64,000 bases of DNA from Maribacter litoralis (GTDB taxonomy: Bacteria > Bacteroidota > Bacteroidia > Flavobacteriales > Flavobacteriaceae): the NCBI RefSeq assembly GCF_003075045.1, contig NZ_QCZD01000001.1, positions 434,001 through 498,000 on the forward strand, in the 5' to 3' direction. The translations under genes were made by a program, and so were the position numbers. This document shows, one piece after another, positions 62,072 to 64,000 of this stretch; the stretch's first letter is position 1; each line of letters starts with the position of its first letter. Below the pieces are notes generated by a model. That model did not search any database. It worked only from the letters and a program-made list of their open reading frames with translations, and was not told the origin of the DNA.

Positions 62072-64000
62072 ATGAATATAAATAATTTCACAATAAAATC
62101 ACAAGAGGCTATTCAACAAGCCCAGCTGATCGCCCAAAACAGCGGGCATCAGCAAATAGAGAATGAGCACGTTTTTAAAGCCCTATTAGAGGTTGAAGAA
62201 AATGTGATGCCTTTTTTAATTAAAAAATTGGGCATTAATTTTTCCTTGGTTCAGCAAATTCTTGACAAAGAGCTTTCAAGTTTCCCAAAAGTACAAGGTG
62301 GTGAGCTACAATTTTCTAGAGAAGCTGGTAAAACTTTAAATGAAGCTAGCATCATCGCTAAAAAAATGGACGATGAATATGTTTCTATCGAGCATCTATT
62401 TTTAGCCATACTAAAATCAAAAAGTAAAATTGCCCAGATTTTAAAAGATCAAGGTGCCACAGAAAAGCACTTAACTTCGGCTATTAACGAATTGCGTAAT
62501 GGGGAAAAAGTTACATCCCAAAGTGCTGAAGACAACTATAACTCTTTACAAAAGTACGCCAAAAACCTAAATGAATTAGCGGATAGTGGCAAGCTAGACC
62601 CTGTTATAGGACGCGACGAAGAGATTCGTAGAATTCTTCAAATACTATCAAGACGAACAAAAAACAACCCTATTTTAGTAGGTGAGCCAGGAGTAGGTAA
62701 AACGGCAATTGTTGAAGGACTGGCACATAGAATTATTCAAGGGGATATTCCAGAGAACTTAAAAGATAAAGTAATTTATTCCCTAGATATGGGCGCACTA
62801 ATTGCTGGTGCCAAATATAAAGGGGAATTTGAGGAGCGTTTAAAGGCCGTTATAAAAGAAGTAGTAAGTGCAGACGGCAATATAATTTTATTCATAGATG
62901 AAATCCATACACTTATCGGTGCAGGTGGCGGACAAGGTGCTATGGATGCAGCCAATATACTTAAACCTGCTCTTGCAAGAGGTGAACTTCGTTCTATTGG
63001 AGCAACGACATTAGATGAGTATCAAAAGTACTTTGAAAAGGACAAAGCTCTGGAAAGAAGATTTCAAAAGGTCATCGTTGATCAACCTGATACTGAAAGT
63101 GCCATATCTATCCTTAGAGGTATTAAAGAAAAATATGAAGCACACCATAAGGTTCGCATTAAAGATGAGGCGGTTATTTCTGCCGTGGAACTTTCCCAGC
63201 GTTATATAACCAATAGATTTTTGCCGGATAAGGCTATTGACCTTATGGACGAGGCAGCCTCTAAATTGCGAATGGAAATCAATTCTAAACCAGAAGAACT
63301 TGATGTATTGGATCGCAGAATCATGCAAATCGAAATTGAAATCGAAGCTATAAAGCGTGAAAACGACAAGGAAAAACTTCAGGTTTTGAATTTAGAGTTA
63401 GCAAATATAAAGGAAGAGCGTAATGAAATTTTTGCGCAATGGGAGAGTGAAAAATCGGTTGTTGACAATATACAACAAACAAAACAGGATATTGAAAATT
63501 TCAAATCTGAAGCCGAACGTGCAGAACGTAACGGTGACTATGGTCAAGTTGCAGAAATTAGATATGGTAAAATAAAGGAAGCGCAAGAAAAGCTTTCACA
63601 ATTGCAAGACGACCTTAGCAACCAGCAGCACGCGGGTACACTGATCAAAGAGGAAGTTACCAGTGATGACATTGCCGAAGTAGTAGCAAAATGGACAGGT
63701 ATACCTGTATCTAAAATGCTGCAAAGCGAACGTGAAAAACTTTTAAAATTAGAAAGTGTACTTCACAAAAGAGTTGTAGGCCAAGAAGAAGCTATTGAAG
63801 CAGTATCCGATGCAATTAGAAGAAGTAGAGCTGGGTTACAAGATGCAAAAAAACCAATTGGATCTTTCCTATTCTTAGGTACCACAGGTGTAGGTAAAAC
63901 AGAACTTGCCAAAACACTTGCTTCTTATTTGTTCGATGATGAGAATGCAATGACTAGAATCGATATGAGCGAATATCAAGAAAGACATTCGGTCAGTAGA
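62072..64000 (+). CDS. clpB: ATP-dependent disaggregase ClpB, 3' truncated by the window edge
   Basis: Hsp100 chaperone that, with DnaK, extracts proteins from aggregates. 643 codons are visible and the frame is open at the right edge; the full protein has about 860. From the start: Clp N domain with two repeats (about 1-145: [13 protein letters not shown] and [16 protein letters not shown]), NBD1 with Walker A GEPGVGKT (204-211) and Walker [14 protein letters not shown], then the long middle coiled coil of ClpB (about 410-530), which separates ClpB from ClpA/ClpC, and NBD2 with GTTGVGKT (603-610). ATG 62072 gives [14 protein letters not shown], as in relatives. An inverted repeat lies 48 bases upstream. 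Confidence 0.97.
   Translation, partial: MNINNFTIKSQEAIQQAQLIAQNSGHQQIENEHVFKALLEVEENVMPFLIKKLGINFSLVQQILDKELSSFPKVQGGELQFSREAGKTLNEASIIAKKMDDEYVSIEHLFLAILKSKSKIAQILKDQGATEKHLTSAINELRNGEKVTSQSAEDNYNSLQKYAKNLNELADSGKLDPVIGRDEEIRRILQILSRRTKNNPILVGEPGVGKTAIVEGLAHRIIQGDIPENLKDKVIYSLDMGALIAGAKYKGEFEERLKAVIKEVVSADGNIILFIDEIHTLIGAGGGQGAMDAANILKPALARGELRSIGATTLDEYQKYFEKDKALERRFQKVIVDQPDTESAISILRGIKEKYEAHHKVRIKDEAVISAVELSQRYITNRFLPDKAIDLMDEAASKLRMEINSKPEELDVLDRRIMQIEIEIEAIKRENDKEKLQVLNLELANIKEERNEIFAQWESEKSVVDNIQQTKQDIENFKSEAERAERNGDYGQVAEIRYGKIKEAQEKLSQLQDDLSNQQHAGTLIKEEVTSDDIAEVVAKWTGIPVSKMLQSEREKLLKLESVLHKRVVGQEEAIEAVSDAIRRSRAGLQDAKKPIGSFLFLGTTGVGKTELAKTLASYLFDDENAMTRIDMSEYQERHSVSR

Noticed and set aside
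1-64000. Prophage, insertion sequence, toxin-antitoxin, CRISPR or restriction system
   Set aside because: No transposase, integrase, cas, methyltransferase or toxin-like gene, and no repeat array of that kind was seen. The S24 regulator resembles phage repressors but lies among chromosomal genes.

Overview
The window is an ordinary-looking chromosomal stretch of an AT-rich member of the Bacteroidota, most likely a marine Flavobacteriaceae. I infer this from several things seen together: many lipoprotein signal peptides, TlpA/DUF4369-type thioredoxins, a YtxJ bacillithiol-system protein, a YbiT-like ABC-F ATPase, a small-type SRP RNA, almost no Shine-Dalgarno sequences, and repeated promoter boxes TAnnTTTG (often with TTG or TTTG 18-21 bases upstream), which is the known Bacteroidota housekeeping consensus. 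Genes are tightly packed on both strands. There is no rRNA, tRNA, insertion sequence, CRISPR array or prophage that I can see, and no obvious compositional island.

Layout. 1-13 kb: end of a substrate-binding protein, a lone receiver protein, ung, mutS2 (without the Smr nuclease domain), DCC-family, DUF748-like and DUF1206 membrane proteins, a dicarboxylate/amino-acid symporter, aroC, an LpxH-like phosphoesterase with an altered catalytic motif, and a large FAD/Fe-S oxidoreductase. 13-23 kb: exported proteins (TlpA, beta-propeller lipoprotein), a rhomboid protease and a lipid A type acyltransferase fired from back-to-back promoters, glmM, an ACP phosphodiesterase, and gamma-glutamyltransferase. 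23.5-26.7 kb: the most system-like locus, a LexA/S24-type repressor divergent from a radical-SAM DNA-repair candidate, a 56-codon small ORF and a TIGR03915-type DNA-metabolism protein, with an array of GGA-N5-TCC repeats between the two directions. 26.7-37.7 kb: small enzymes and stress proteins (DUF3291, OsmC, sugar kinase, GyrI-like, alpha/beta hydrolase, ThuA, NTF2-like), panB-rluA-DUF4252, an EamA exporter and a TPR-like protein. 37.8-50.6 kb: leuA-leuB, TlpA, pheT, fasciclin, a YbiT-like ABC-F protein, a cysteine-less TlpA-like lipoprotein, an SDR, then the SRP RNA gene.

53.9-58.8 kb is a second locus worth attention: a LytTR regulator whose receiver has lost its phosphoacceptor Asp and its Lys, a 58-codon exported peptide with its own terminator, a lipoprotein TPR-histidine kinase, its LuxR-type response regulator, and a gene of unknown function. 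The first and last genes share a 40-base upstream element (31 of 40 identical). The window closes with glyA, an unknown lipoprotein behind a sigma-54-like sequence, ytxJ, and the first 643 codons of clpB.

Mapping the TAnnTTTG boxes also corrects several starts: for the LpxH-like gene, the acyltransferase, the rhomboid, and the genes at 44678 and 48376, upstream TTG start candidates are parts of promoters.
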